DNA from: Ruminococcus flavefaciens
GTDB lineage: Bacteria > Bacillota > Clostridia > Oscillospirales > Ruminococcaceae
Direction of reading: 5' to 3'
NCBI GenBank assembly: GCA_002309635.1
Contig: DBXO01000042.1
Span: forward strand, 27,928-79,119
DNA length: 51,192 nucleotides
Within the stretch, counting starts at the first letter, position 1. Every line of letters starts with the position of its first letter. Position numbers and translations under genes: made by a program. This document shows, piece after piece, positions 17,214-25,411 of the stretch. The notes beneath the pieces are model-generated. The model did no database searches and was not told where the DNA came from. It saw only the letters and a list, made by a program, of their open reading frames with translations.

Positions 17214-18289
17214 TATTTTATAGTACCTCCGCCCACAACGATATCCCCGTCATAGAGAACGACTGCCTGACCGCTCGTAACAGCTCTCTGCGGCCGGTCG
17301 AACTCCACCATATACCCGCCGTTTCCGATATACGATACCACGGCAGGCTGTTCGTGCTGGGAATATCTTGTTTTCGCCGTAACCCTCATTGGTCCTTCAA
17401 GCTTTTCGACGGAAATGAGGTTGAAATCATCTGCCACAAGGCTTTTGGTGTAAAGGTCGCTCTCTTCGCCTATAGTAACCGTATTTGCTTCTATGTCCTT
17501 TTTCACCACATAGGCAGGATGTCCGAGAGCAATGCCAAGTCCCTTGCGCTGACCGATAGTGTAGTTTATGATCCCCTTATGCTCTCCGATGACTTTTCCG
17601 TCCATATCCACGAAATGTCCGCAGGGAGCATCACAGCCTGAAAATCTGCGGATAAAGCCTGAATAATCACCGTCGGGTACGAAGCAGATGTCCTGACTGT
17701 CGGGCTTGTTCGAGTTCACAAGCCCTGCCTCCTCGGCAAGCTCCCTTACCTGAGACTTTTCAAGTCCTCCGAGAGGGAAAAGCGTATGAGCGAGCTGCTC
17801 CTGAGTGAGAGCATACAACACATACGTCTGGTCCTTGCTGCGGTCCTTCGGACGCTTCAGCAGATATCTTCCACTCGATTCGTCATACTCATTTACTGCA
17901 TAGTGTCCGGTGGCGATATAGTCATAGCCAAGTTCCAGAGCTCTGCGAAGCATTTTATCGAACTTCACATGGCGGTTGCACTCGATACATGGATTCGGCG
18001 TCCTTCCGTAGAGATAGCTGTCCGCAAACTGCTTCATGACGTATTCGCGGAAGTTTTCGCGGAAGTTGAAAACAAGATGCTCGAAGCCCAGCCTGTAGGC
18101 AACGCTCCTTGCGTCCTCAACATCCGAAAGCGCACAGCAGGTCCTGCCCTCCTTTTTTGCCTCGGATATATCCTCATCGGAAAAGAGCTTGAGAGTAACG
18201 CCCATAACGTCATATCCGCTCCTGCGGAGCAGCATTGCCGCTACGGAGCTGTCTACTCCTCCGCTCATTCCAACCATAACCTTTTTCAT
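17213..18289 (-). CDS. mnmA: tRNA-specific 2-thiouridylase
   Basis: 358 aa, standard size. PP-loop GMSGGVDSSVAAMLL (residues 8-22), first catalytic Cys in RTPNPCIECNRHVKF, second in SQDICFVPDGDY, and the C-terminal GGTIK. MnmA adds sulfur to U34 of Lys, Glu and Gln tRNAs. Part of the RNA-modification run; a hairpin at 18317-18335 separates it from the upstream HAD gene. Confidence 0.96.
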   Translation of the reverse strand: MKKVMVGMSGGVDSSVAAMLLRRSGYDVMGVTLKLFSDEDISEAKKEGRTCCALSDVEDARSVAYRLGFEHLVFNFRENFREYVMKQFADSYLYGRTPNPCIECNRHVKFDKMLRRALELGYDYIATGHYAVNEYDESSGRYLLKRPKDRSKDQTYVLYALTQEQLAHTLFPLGGLEKSQVRELAEEAGLVNSNKPDSQDICFVPDGDYSGFIRRFSGCDAPCGHFVDMDGKVIGEHKGIINYTIGQRKGLGIALGHPAYVVKKDIEANTVTIGEESDLYTKSLVADDFNLISVEKLEGPMRVTAKTRYSQHEQPAVVSYIGNGGYMVEFDRPQRAVTSGQAVVLYDGDIVVGGGTIK

Positions 18290-18316
18290 TTATCTGCTCC
18301 TTCTGAAAAACAGCAC

Positions 18317-18335
18317 GGGCGAACCCGGTTCGCCC
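18317..18335 (-). terminator. Hairpin between the HAD gene and mnmA
   Basis: GGGCGAAC-CGG-GTTCGCCC on the minus strand, followed by GTGCTGTTTTT. It begins at the stop codon of the HAD gene and could terminate or partly attenuate transcription before mnmA. Confidence 0.6.
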
Positions 18336-18982
18336 TAAACTATTCTCATAATTTCATCAAGACCGTTTACGTAATAGTCGCAAAGCTCCATGATACGGCT
18401 CCTGTCGGCATCAGCCGCGCTGTCGTAAACTCCGCAGACCTTAAAGCCCGCAGCCTTTGCCGTCTCTATACAGTGAAGTGAATCCTCCGCCACGAGCACC
18501 TCTTCAGGAGCCGCGTTCAAGCGCTCCGCACCGCCAAGAAATATATCTGGAAAGTTCTTTCCTGAGGGATATTCCGTATCCGTAAACAGAAAGCGGAACC
18601 GCTCATACACTCCGCAGCGCCTGAGCGCTGCCTCTGCAAGCCTCTTGTATGTAGCCGTGGCTATGCCGTAAGGGATACCGCGGCTGTCAAGGAAGTCAAG
18701 AAGCTCCTTGGCGCAGGGCTTAAGGGGAATCTGCTCCTCATAGCGCTGCCTGACCATATCCTCAATGCGCCATATGACATAATCCTTGGTACAGCTCAGA
18801 CCGAAACGGTCGATAAAGTACTGAGAAGACTCGTCAACAGTCATTTTCTTCACTACGTCAGAGACCTCAGGCGGCGGGTCGGAAATGCCGTTTTCTATTA
18901 AAAACTCACGGTCTATGCTGCTCCATACGCTCATGGAATCAAGCAGCGTACCGTCAAGATCAAAAATAATTCCCTTTATCAT
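18335..18982 (-). CDS. HAD-family phosphatase (beta-phosphoglucomutase-like)
   Basis: 215 aa. HAD motif I IIFDLDGTLLDSM (residues 5-17), motif II YGIATATYKR, and motif III/IV VAEDSLHCIETAKAAGFKVCGVYD. The helical cap between residues 18 and 85 matches the subfamily IA (phosphoglycolate phosphatase/PgmB type). Natural substrate is not evident. It follows tmcAL by 14 bases. Confidence 0.87.
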   Translation of the reverse strand: MIKGIIFDLDGTLLDSMSVWSSIDREFLIENGISDPPPEVSDVVKKMTVDESSQYFIDRFGLSCTKDYVIWRIEDMVRQRYEEQIPLKPCAKELLDFLDSRGIPYGIATATYKRLAEAALRRCGVYERFRFLFTDTEYPSGKNFPDIFLGGAERLNAAPEEVLVAEDSLHCIETAKAAGFKVCGVYDSAADADRSRIMELCDYYVNGLDEIMRIV

Positions 18983-18996
18983 TTATTCTCCTGTAA

Positions 18997-20190
18997 TTAT
19001 TCCATATCTATCATTATCTTCGCCCTGTAGTCCTTTTCTGCGGACGTTACCGTCTCGAGGGCGAGCCCGTAAACATCAGAGGCTCTTATCTCCAGCTCTG
19101 CAAACCGCTCTGCAGTATCGCTGAGCTGAGAAAGCTTTGCAATAGATGACCCGTAAGGGATCTTCGCCCTTTCCTTGGCACGGGCGAGTATCTCCCTGCC
19201 CCGCTCGTTGAAGGCAAGTATCCTGCCATAGGGGGGAAGGTGCTTCATATCTTCCTTGGTTATACCGATAAGGAGAGCCAGCATTATTCTCCTGATACGC
19301 GCCATAGTGTATCTCTTGGTCTTTACGGTAAACAGCAGCTCGTCAATAGAACCTGCCATTCTTGCACCGTATATCCTGTGTTCAAGCCCCTGACCCACGT
19401 CACATATCTGCCCTATCTCCTCGGCAGTGCTGCTTCTCAGCTTATAGAGCATTACTCTCTCAAGACGGCTTAGCGCAGCTATTTCGCCATTTTTTGCAGC
19501 TGAGCGTATAGCCTCCGCCCACTCGGGCGTCATGAACTCAGACGTATCGGCTCCCCGTTCTATCATATCACGAATATTTGAAGCACTGGCAAATCCGTTC
19601 TCCGTCTCGGAGCCGTCATGCCGCGCATTGACACGCTTTACTGTAAAGGGCTTCATATCCGAGCCGAACCTTTTCAACGCACGCAAATACTCCACAGCGA
19701 GGGTATTGTTGGGCTCGGCTATTATCGCCGCAGCCCCGGGATCGTACCCGTTAACAACGGAATTCAGCGCTCTCGGGTAGGTATAGCCCTTTTCCATGAT
19801 GCTTTTTATCTCGTCGGCATGTGTCAGAGCGGCAGTATCCACGGTCTCCATAGCTTTCAGTAGCCTGTCCGTATCACCGCATTCGCTGCCGAATGATATC
19901 TCGTCCACAGCCCCCAGCGAATCGAGCAGGTATACTGCTCCCGCTGCGAAATTCTCCGCAGAAGCAAGGCAGTACTGCACAGGGAGCTCTATAACCAGAT
20001 CTGCTCCCGAACGCACGGCAAGACGCGCTCTTTCAAGCTTGTCTATCACCGCAGCGTCGCCGCGCTGTACGAAATTACCGCTCATTACAGCAGCAATATG
20101 TGTCGCACCGTTTTCACGGGTCTTCCTGATGTGATAAAGATGTCCGTTATGAAACGGATTGTACTCGCAAACTATACCGCTGACTTTCAT
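18997..20190 (-). CDS. tmcAL: tRNA(Met) cytidine acetate ligase
   Basis: 397 aa from the ATG at 20190, which has an AGGAGAGG box; an upstream in-frame start at 20217 has none. N-terminal nucleotidyltransferase signature IVCEYNPFHNGHLYHI (HxGH), then MSGNFVQRGDAAVID, ELPVQYCLASAENFA and FGSECGD. TmcAL forms N4-acetylcytidine at C34 of elongator tRNA(Met) using acetate and ATP. It sits divergent to acetate kinase, which is interesting because both act on acetate. Confidence 0.92.
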   Translation of the reverse strand: MKVSGIVCEYNPFHNGHLYHIRKTRENGATHIAAVMSGNFVQRGDAAVIDKLERARLAVRSGADLVIELPVQYCLASAENFAAGAVYLLDSLGAVDEISFGSECGDTDRLLKAMETVDTAALTHADEIKSIMEKGYTYPRALNSVVNGYDPGAAAIIAEPNNTLAVEYLRALKRFGSDMKPFTVKRVNARHDGSETENGFASASNIRDMIERGADTSEFMTPEWAEAIRSAAKNGEIAALSRLERVMLYKLRSSTAEEIGQICDVGQGLEHRIYGARMAGSIDELLFTVKTKRYTMARIRRIMLALLIGITKEDMKHLPPYGRILAFNERGREILARAKERAKIPYGSSIAKLSQLSDTAERFAELEIRASDVYGLALETVTSAEKDYRAKIMIDME

Positions 20191-20382
20191 TTTACTACCT
20201 CTCCTGTCAAATTTCAATGATTTTGGCTGATTTTTTATTTACTCTACATAATATTAACGGTTTTTTCTTATGTTTTGGGCGTTTTGCAAAAGGAACCCCT
20301 CATATTTTGCTGATGTGTATGCATAAAATGCGCTTTTTTCACGGGCATTTGCCCCGTAATGAACCTTTTTTCAAAAAAATAC

Positions 20383-20410
20383 TTGCAATTTTCCAAAAAT
20401 AGTATATAAT
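20383..20410 (+). promoter_or_regulatory. Promoter of ackA
   Basis: TTGCAA (20383-20388), 16-base spacer, TATAAT (20405-20410). A GAAAGGA box lies 8-12 bases before the ATG at 20449. An ACGGG-N7-CCCGT hairpin lies upstream (around 20341-20357). Confidence 0.72.
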
Positions 20411-20448
20411 AATATATGCAAAATATTTTTTGAAAGGATTTTTAATAT

Positions 20449-21648
20449 ATGATCATCTTAGTTGTTAATGCGGGAAGCTCCTCCCTGAAGTATCAGCTCA
20501 TCGACATGAGCGATGAGAGCGTTATCGCAAAGGGTAACTGTGACCGTATCGGTATCGACGGACATATCAGCCACAAGACTGCTGACGGAAGAAAGCTTGA
20601 CGAGGACTGCGCGTTCCCGACTCACACAGAGGCTTTCATGAAGCTCGTTGAGTGCCTCACAAAGGGCGACGCAAAGGTTATCGACAGCATGGACGCTATT
20701 TCTGCTGTTGGTCACAGAATAGTACAGGGTGCAGACGTTTTCGACAAATCTGTACTCGTAACAGATGAGGTCATCGATAAGATAGACGAGCTCCGCGAGC
20801 TTGCTCCCGTTCACAACCATGCTCACGCTCTCGCTCTCAGAGCATGCAAGAGCGTTATCCCCGCAAACGTACCTCAGGTAGTTGTATTCGATACAGCATT
20901 CCACCAGACAATGCCCCCCAAGGCTTTCATGTTCGGTCTTCCCTATGATGACTATGAGAAGCTCCACGTAAGAAAGTACGGCTTCCACGGTACATCCCAC
21001 AGATTCGTGTCCAAGGCTCTTGCAGAGGCAATGGGCAGGGACGTTAAGGACCTCAAGATCGTTTCATGTCACCTCGGAAACGGTTCATCAATCACAGCTG
21101 TTGACGGCGGTAAGTCTGTAGATACTTCAATGGGCTTCACACCTCTCGACGGTGTTGTAATGGGCACAAGAACAGGTTCCGTAGACCCCTCCGCAGTTAC
21201 ATTCGTAGCTGACAAGCATGGCTTTACTCCTTCACAGATGAGCGAGTACATGAACAAGAAGTCAGGCTTCCTGGGAGTATCGGGCGTAGGCTCAGACAAC
21301 AGAGACATTCAGGAAGCTGCTAACAACGGCAACCAGAAGGCTCAGCTCGTTTCCGACATGCTCGCATACGAGATACAGAAGTATATAGGCGCATATGCTG
21401 CTGCAATGAACGGTATCGACGCTGTTCTCTTCACAGGCGGTATCGGCGAGAACTCATGGGAAGTAAGAGAGCAGGTATGCCAGAATATGGACTACTTCGG
21501 AATCAAGATCGACGAGGCTCTCAACCGCACTATCAGAGGCAAGCTCACCAAGATCTCCACACCCGATTCAAAGATCGAGGTATGGATCGTTCCCACAAAC
21601 GAGGAACTCCTCATCGCAAGAGATACGCTTGCTCTCATTTCCAAGTAA
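20449..21648 (+). CDS. ackA: Acetate kinase
   Basis: 399 aa, full length. Signatures: ILVVNAGSSSLKYQLID (residues 3-19), HNHAHALA, VVFDTAFHQTMP, HLGNGSSITAV, GFTPLDGVVMGTRTGSVDP and FTGGIGENS. Converts acetyl phosphate and ADP to acetate and ATP, the energy-yielding last step of fermentation. Monocistronic, with its own promoter and a strong terminator at 21678-21707; phosphotransacetylase is not adjacent. Codon usage is strongly biased, as in highly expressed genes. Confidence 0.98.
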   Translation: MIILVVNAGSSSLKYQLIDMSDESVIAKGNCDRIGIDGHISHKTADGRKLDEDCAFPTHTEAFMKLVECLTKGDAKVIDSMDAISAVGHRIVQGADVFDKSVLVTDEVIDKIDELRELAPVHNHAHALALRACKSVIPANVPQVVVFDTAFHQTMPPKAFMFGLPYDDYEKLHVRKYGFHGTSHRFVSKALAEAMGRDVKDLKIVSCHLGNGSSITAVDGGKSVDTSMGFTPLDGVVMGTRTGSVDPSAVTFVADKHGFTPSQMSEYMNKKSGFLGVSGVGSDNRDIQEAANNGNQKAQLVSDMLAYEIQKYIGAYAAAMNGIDAVLFTGGIGENSWEVREQVCQNMDYFGIKIDEALNRTIRGKLTKISTPDSKIEVWIVPTNEELLIARDTLALISK

Positions 21649-21677
21649 TTATAACACAAATATTAAATAATAGCAAT

Positions 21678-21707
21678 AAAAACCTGCACTTTTCAGTGCA
21701 GGTTTTT
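21678..21707. terminator. Bidirectional terminator between ackA and the DUF3737 gene
   Basis: AAAAACCTGCAC-TTTTCA-GTGCAGGTTTTT, a 12-bp stem ending in T runs on both strands; it serves the two convergent genes. Confidence 0.92.
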
Positions 21708-21710
21708 ATT

Positions 21711-22571
21711 TCATATACGGTGTCCGACAAGCTGGTCTTCGCAGATTATCGTGGTCTGACTCGGGTCTATCTTCTCCTGCTCAAGGATAATGACGCCTAT
21801 GGAATCAGCCTTGATGATACCTCCGCGCGGATTTCTTACGCTGTCGATATTTCCCACAATATCAACATTTATGGTAGAATACTCGAAAGCAAAGGAAGTA
21901 TTCGGCATCTTGCAGTTCTTCATCATAAGATTGTCGATACCGCACAATCCCTCACGGCTCTCTACCGTACAGTTCACAAGGGATATATTCTTTGAATGCC
22001 AGCCGAAGCACTTGCCCTTGATCGTGGAATTGTATATGATAACGTTTTCGCAGTTCCAGAAAGCGTCGCGGCAGTTTATAACGGAATCGCGCACCGTAAC
22101 GTTTTTTACGCCGTCGAAGGCATAACCTCCTGTCAGCTCAAGTCCGCTGATCTCCATGCCGTCGCAGTCCATTGCGAAATAATCGCCGTTTACCTTTACT
22201 CTGTCAAGACGAACGTTGTTGCACTTCCATAAAACCTCGTCACCATTTGGAAAGCTTACATTTCTCAGGCTGAGACCGCTGCAGCGGCGGAAGCACTTCG
22301 GCGCTTCAACGATGATATCATCGGCGCCTACCTCCTTTGAATACCATATTGCGGCACGTCCGTCCTCAGTCATCATGCAGTTTTTCAGCTTTATCATCTC
22401 ACTGTGCCATAACGGGAACTTTGATGAAAAGGTACTGTCCGACAGCTTGATGTAGCTGCTTCGCTTAAGCGGCGATTCGCCGTAGCCGAATGAAGTACCG
22501 CTTATTTTGAGTCCGTTTGCCTGATAAAGAGCTCTTTCCCCCGAAAAATGCTCATTCTGGATCTCTTTCAT
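21711..22571 (-). CDS. DUF3737 family beta-helix protein
   Basis: 286 aa from the ATG at 22571 (MKEIQNEHFSGERALY); a GTG 9 bases earlier is only 2 bases after the AAGGAG box. The body is a run of short repeats of the type 'xNVTVRDSVINCRDAFWNCENV', each beginning a new rung, typical of a right-handed parallel beta-helix. No signal peptide, so probably cytoplasmic. DUF3737 proteins are widespread in gut Clostridia and have no established function. Confidence 0.85.
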   Translation of the reverse strand: MKEIQNEHFSGERALYQANGLKISGTSFGYGESPLKRSSYIKLSDSTFSSKFPLWHSEMIKLKNCMMTEDGRAAIWYSKEVGADDIIVEAPKCFRRCSGLSLRNVSFPNGDEVLWKCNNVRLDRVKVNGDYFAMDCDGMEISGLELTGGYAFDGVKNVTVRDSVINCRDAFWNCENVIIYNSTIKGKCFGWHSKNISLVNCTVESREGLCGIDNLMMKNCKMPNTSFAFEYSTINVDIVGNIDSVRNPRGGIIKADSIGVIILEQEKIDPSQTTIICEDQLVGHRI

Positions 22572-22631
22572 AAATCTCACTCCTTATTGTATATCATTAA
22601 GACTTTAAAAAATCTAATGACCTCAAAATGT

Positions 22632-22660
22632 ATTATACCATATTTTTTGTTTAAAAGCAA
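22632..22660 (-). promoter_or_regulatory. Promoter of the DUF3737 gene
   Basis: TTGCTT (22655-22660), 17-base spacer, TATAAT (22632-22637) on the minus strand. Confidence 0.75.
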
Positions 22661-22760
22661 CATTTATTCCAAAAATAAAACTTAACTAATTGTTAATGCC
22701 GCAAAAATGATAACAATAACTTATTTAATTTACATTTTATAATACCATACTTTGCAACAC

Positions 22761-22789
22761 TTTACATTTGCGCTCCGTATGTGTATAAT
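22761..22789 (+). promoter_or_regulatory. Promoter of the 30-codon mini-gene
   Basis: TTTACA (22761-22766), 17-base spacer, TATAAT (22784-22789). Predicted transcript start near 22796 and terminator at 22966-23002, giving an RNA of about 205 nt. Confidence 0.72.
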
Positions 22790-22833
22790 GAAAGCACAAC
22801 GTATACGCAAAGCTTTTGCGGGGAGGTGGGACA

Positions 22834-22926
22834 ATGACCGAAAACGATTTAAAGCTTATCACGCAAAGATCAAGGGAAGAAGGCTCCAAAGCACTTTTCG
22901 ACGAATACTGGAAGAATGGTAAATGA
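22834..22926 (+). CDS. 30-aa small ORF, possible sigma-factor N-terminal remnant
   Basis: ATG at 22834 has a near-perfect ribosome site (GGGGAGGTGG, 4-8 bases upstream) and the frame closes with TGA after MTENDLKLITQRSREEGS...KALFDEYWKNGK. It has its own promoter and terminator. The segment REEGSKALFDEYW resembles the start of region 2 in ECF-type sigma factors, so it may be the remnant of such a gene after deletion, or a real small protein. Either reading is inference. Confidence 0.5.
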   Translation: MTENDLKLITQRSREEGSKALFDEYWKNGK

Positions 22927-22965
22927 TTCATCAAGCTTTTTAAGATATGACTGAATAAACATTTC

Positions 22966-23002
22966 AGCCCGTGAGCTGTCAATTACCGACAGCTCACGGG
23001 CT
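22966..23002. terminator. Terminator of the mini-gene, shared with the AraC gene
   Basis: Perfect 15-bp stem AGCCCGTGAGCTGTC/GACAGCTCACGGGCT with a 7-base loop. On the plus strand it is followed by TATTTTTATATT. It also lies 6 bases beyond the stop of the minus-strand AraC gene. Confidence 0.9.
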
Positions 23003-23007
23003 TATTT

Positions 23008-23811
23008 TTATATTGCTTCTTTTTCCTGCCATTCCCTGCGGAACTCAGTAGGGGTCATGCCGAGGCCGTTCTTGAACTGCCTGTTGAAATAGGAGGCATT
23101 GGGATAGCCTACAAGCTCGGCCACCTTGTTTATGGAATATTCAGGCTTTTTCAGCAGCTCCGCCGCCTTGTCGAGACGGCTGGTGATTATATCCTTGGAT
23201 ATACTTACGCCGAATGTCTCGGAATAAAGGTGCTGCAAGCGTGAACGGCTAAGTGATATATCCGCTGCCATCTCGTCTATCGTCCACGATCTTGACGGCC
23301 AGCGGTAAATGCTCTCGCGCAGCCACAGGAGCTTCTCAACGTAAAGTCCCTCATGGACGGTGTTGAACCTTCTCAGGTCGGATACGCTCTCGTTGAGCTT
23401 GCGCAGGAGCAGCCTGAAATAAAGGTCTATGGAGTCCTCCCTGTTTTTGTTTGTGGAATAGTACTCCATGCTCATGCTCTTTATCATATCCGATATCTGC
23501 ATGAGATCGGCTGCAGGTACTATTCTGTTCAGCGGGATATTGAGCTCGCTGATGAGCTTTTCCTCATCGGCTGTCGGTATAAAGCTGATACTGTCCTCAG
23601 TGAAGCTCATATCGTCGCTGCGGTAGCCGAAGGGCTGCCGTGGTGTAAGTACAACGAAAGAATGCTCGGGAGACGGTATCTCCCTGTCACCGATATTGAA
23701 CACCGCCTTCGCCTTGACTACAAGCAGCTCCCAGCAATCGCTGCCTGTTCTGCGCTCATAATTAAAATTCCGCTCCCTTTTGTGATCGGAAGCTATATTC
23801 ACAATTCTCAT
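23008..23811 (-). CDS. AraC-family transcriptional regulator
   Basis: 267 aa. N-terminal cupin-like sensor about residues 1-140. C-terminal double helix-turn-helix about 165-262 with WTIDEMAADISLSRSRLQHLYSETFG and the second recognition helix SINKVAELVGYPNASYFNRQFKNGLGMTPTEFR. Likely responds to a sugar or small ligand. Divergent from the pyridoxamine-kinase-like gene; the shared promoter region holds two palindromes that could be its operators. Strong promoter TTGACA-N17-TAGAAT. Confidence 0.92.
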   Translation of the reverse strand: MRIVNIASDHKRERNFNYERRTGSDCWELLVVKAKAVFNIGDREIPSPEHSFVVLTPRQPFGYRSDDMSFTEDSISFIPTADEEKLISELNIPLNRIVPAADLMQISDMIKSMSMEYYSTNKNREDSIDLYFRLLLRKLNESVSDLRRFNTVHEGLYVEKLLWLRESIYRWPSRSWTIDEMAADISLSRSRLQHLYSETFGVSISKDIITSRLDKAAELLKKPEYSINKVAELVGYPNASYFNRQFKNGLGMTPTEFRREWQEKEAI

Positions 23812-23865
23812 AAAACCGCTCCTTAAAAACTGCCCTCCAAAACGAGCAGTAATACCTCTACCGCT

Positions 23866-23894
23866 ATTCTATCATGATAGCACAAAGGTGTCAA
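23866..23894 (-). promoter_or_regulatory. Promoter of the AraC gene with overlapping palindrome
   Basis: TTGACA (23889-23894), 17-base spacer, TAGAAT (23866-23871) on the minus strand. The perfect palindrome CTATCATGATAG (23869-23880) overlaps the -10 box and could mediate repression. Confidence 0.78.
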
Positions 23895-23912
23895 ACCGAT
23901 AATATCAATTTC

Positions 23913-23939
23913 ATGTCATTTCAGATAATTTAATGACAT
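23913..23939. promoter_or_regulatory. Inverted repeat in the divergent control region
   Basis: ATGTCATT-N11-AATGACAT, a perfect 8-base inverted repeat upstream of both divergent promoters. A plausible binding site for the AraC regulator; inferred. Confidence 0.45.
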
Positions 23940-23997
23940 ATTTATTATATTATCATGACTGTTTACATATATGTGCAGCATAATACTGCTATCCTTA

Positions 23998-24026
23998 TTG
24001 ACAAAGGTATGGGTTTGTTGTATAAT
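23998..24026 (+). promoter_or_regulatory. Perfect-consensus promoter of the pyridoxamine-kinase-like gene
   Basis: TTGACA (23998-24003), 17-base spacer, TATAAT (24021-24026). Transcription from about 24033 rules out in-frame starts further upstream. Confidence 0.85.
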
Positions 24027-24059
24027 TATAACCTGATAAACGTTATTTTTGAAAGAATG

Positions 24060-24908
24060 ATGATGATGAAAAAAGTTGTTACCATACAGGATATTTCCTG
24101 TTTCGGCAAATGCTCTCTTACGGTTGCTCTGCCCATAATCTCGGCTATGGGTATCGAAACAGCCGTTATACCCACTGCGGTGCTCTCCACTCATACAGGC
24201 GAGGGCTTCACGGACTATACCTTCCGCGACCTTACAAGCGATATTCCTGCGATAGCTGCGCACTGGAAAAGCATGGAACTGAGATTTGACGCCCTTTATA
24301 CGGGATATCTCGGCTCTCCCGAGCAGGTGGATATTATTTCCGACTTTTTTGACAGTTTCGGCAGAAGAGATAACCATATAATCGTAGACCCCGTCCTTGG
24401 CGACGCAGGAAGGCTCTATGCAGGCTTTACTTCATCATTTGTGGAGAAAATGAAAAAGCTCTGCGCGAAAGCAGATTTTATTATTCCAAATATGACAGAG
24501 GTGTCGTTCCTGCTGGGGATACCATATACCGACAGCTACGACGAGGCTTACGTAAAGGACGTGCTCCGCAGACTTGCCGGGCTCGGGTGCAGGGTGCCGG
24601 TTATCACTGGTGTACACTTTGACAGTCTCATGCAGGGAGCTGCGGCTTACGACTCCGAAAAGGACGAGTTCTATTTTTCCTTTGACAAGAATGTTGATCA
24701 TCGCTTTCACGGTACGGGGGATATTTTCAGCAGCGTATTCACAGGCGCATGCGCCCTGGGTATGAGTCTCCAGCAATGCCTTGACATAGCCGTAAAATTC
24801 ACTCTTGACTGTATCGAGGCAACTGTTCCTAATATTGAAGAAACATGGTACGGAAGCTGCTTCGAGCTCTGTCTCGGAAAGCTTATCGGCTACGTTAAGG
24901 AGAAATAA
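24060..24908 (+). CDS. Pyridoxamine kinase-like PfkB/ThiD-type kinase
   Basis: About 282 aa. Four successive ATGs (24057-24068) precede KKVVTIQDISCFGKCS; I chose the second, 9 bases after GAAAG, but any is possible. Ribokinase-fold vitamin kinase: TVALPIISAMGIETAVIPTAVLSTHTG (substrate region), IIVDPVLGDAGRLY, FIIPNMTEVSFLLG and the anion-hole HGTGDIFSSVFTGA with catalytic Asp. Expected to phosphorylate pyridoxal or pyridoxamine to the B6 cofactor form. Followed 5 bases later by a small unknown gene. Confidence 0.88.
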   Translation: MMMKKVVTIQDISCFGKCSLTVALPIISAMGIETAVIPTAVLSTHTGEGFTDYTFRDLTSDIPAIAAHWKSMELRFDALYTGYLGSPEQVDIISDFFDSFGRRDNHIIVDPVLGDAGRLYAGFTSSFVEKMKKLCAKADFIIPNMTEVSFLLGIPYTDSYDEAYVKDVLRRLAGLGCRVPVITGVHFDSLMQGAAAYDSEKDEFYFSFDKNVDHRFHGTGDIFSSVFTGACALGMSLQQCLDIAVKFTLDCIEATVPNIEETWYGSCFELCLGKLIGYVKEK

Positions 24909-24912
24909 TGCC

Positions 24913-25308
24913 ATGACTGAGCTTATAAAGGCAACGTCCGTTTTTATAAGGGCGAATACAGGCTCTGAGGAAGCTTTAAAGGCTTCCGACGCTCTTGCAA
25001 ATGCAATTGACGGAGCTATTTCCCTTACCTCAGCAGTTTCTGTTATATCCTCACTTCTTGGCAGGGAATTCCTTGTCAGGGACTGCGTTCCGAACGGTGC
25101 TACGGCTTTTGCGGTGAATGCAGTCAGGGAGCTGCAAAAGGCTCTCAGAGCTGATGAACCCGGTACTGCTTATGATATTGCCGATATTTTGCAGGCTCTG
25201 CCCGAAAAGGTTTATTTGACGGACAAAAGAGCGGTTTCCGACTTTAACAGGACTTATATAGCGCCGTTCAAAAAAAAACACGGGATAAAGCTCCCGTTAA
25301 TAGTATGA
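24913..25308 (+). CDS. Hypothetical protein, 131 aa
   Basis: Start ATG 24913 after AAGGAG at 10 bases (the box lies in the end of the kinase gene), giving MTELIKATSVFIRANTG. Ala/Leu-rich helical content with no transmembrane segment or signal. No family recognised. Co-transcribed with the kinase gene and closed by the terminator at 25308-25332, so it probably works in the same pathway; that link is inferred from position only. Confidence 0.72.
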   Translation: MTELIKATSVFIRANTGSEEALKASDALANAIDGAISLTSAVSVISSLLGREFLVRDCVPNGATAFAVNAVRELQKALRADEPGTAYDIADILQALPEKVYLTDKRAVSDFNRTYIAPFKKKHGIKLPLIV

Positions 25309-25332
25309 AAGAGCAGCTGTGAGCTGCTCTTT
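25308..25332 (+). terminator. Terminator of the kinase operon
   Basis: AAAGAGCAGCT-GTG-AGCTGCTCTTTTTTA; the stem starts at the stop codon of the 131-aa gene. Confidence 0.88.
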
Positions 25333-25353
25333 TTTATGCCATTTATTCCCTGT

Positions 25354-25382
25354 GATTACTGTGAAGACAGAGGGCAATAATA
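25354..25382 (+). promoter_or_regulatory. Possible forespore-type promoter of sigG
   Basis: GGCAATAATA (25373-25382) fits the SigF -10 consensus GGnnAnAnTR as I recall it; the -35 (GATTA near 25354) is weak. About 30 bases before the sigG start. No TTGACA/TATAAT pair is seen here, consistent with sporulation-specific control. Confidence 0.35.
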
Positions 25383-25411
25383 TCCTTGTTATCAAAAACG
25401 GAGGATATTGT

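Noticed and set aside
23955..24059. Longer N-terminus for the pyridoxamine-kinase-like protein
   Set aside because: Translation would begin upstream of a perfect promoter; the extra residues lack similarity to the family.
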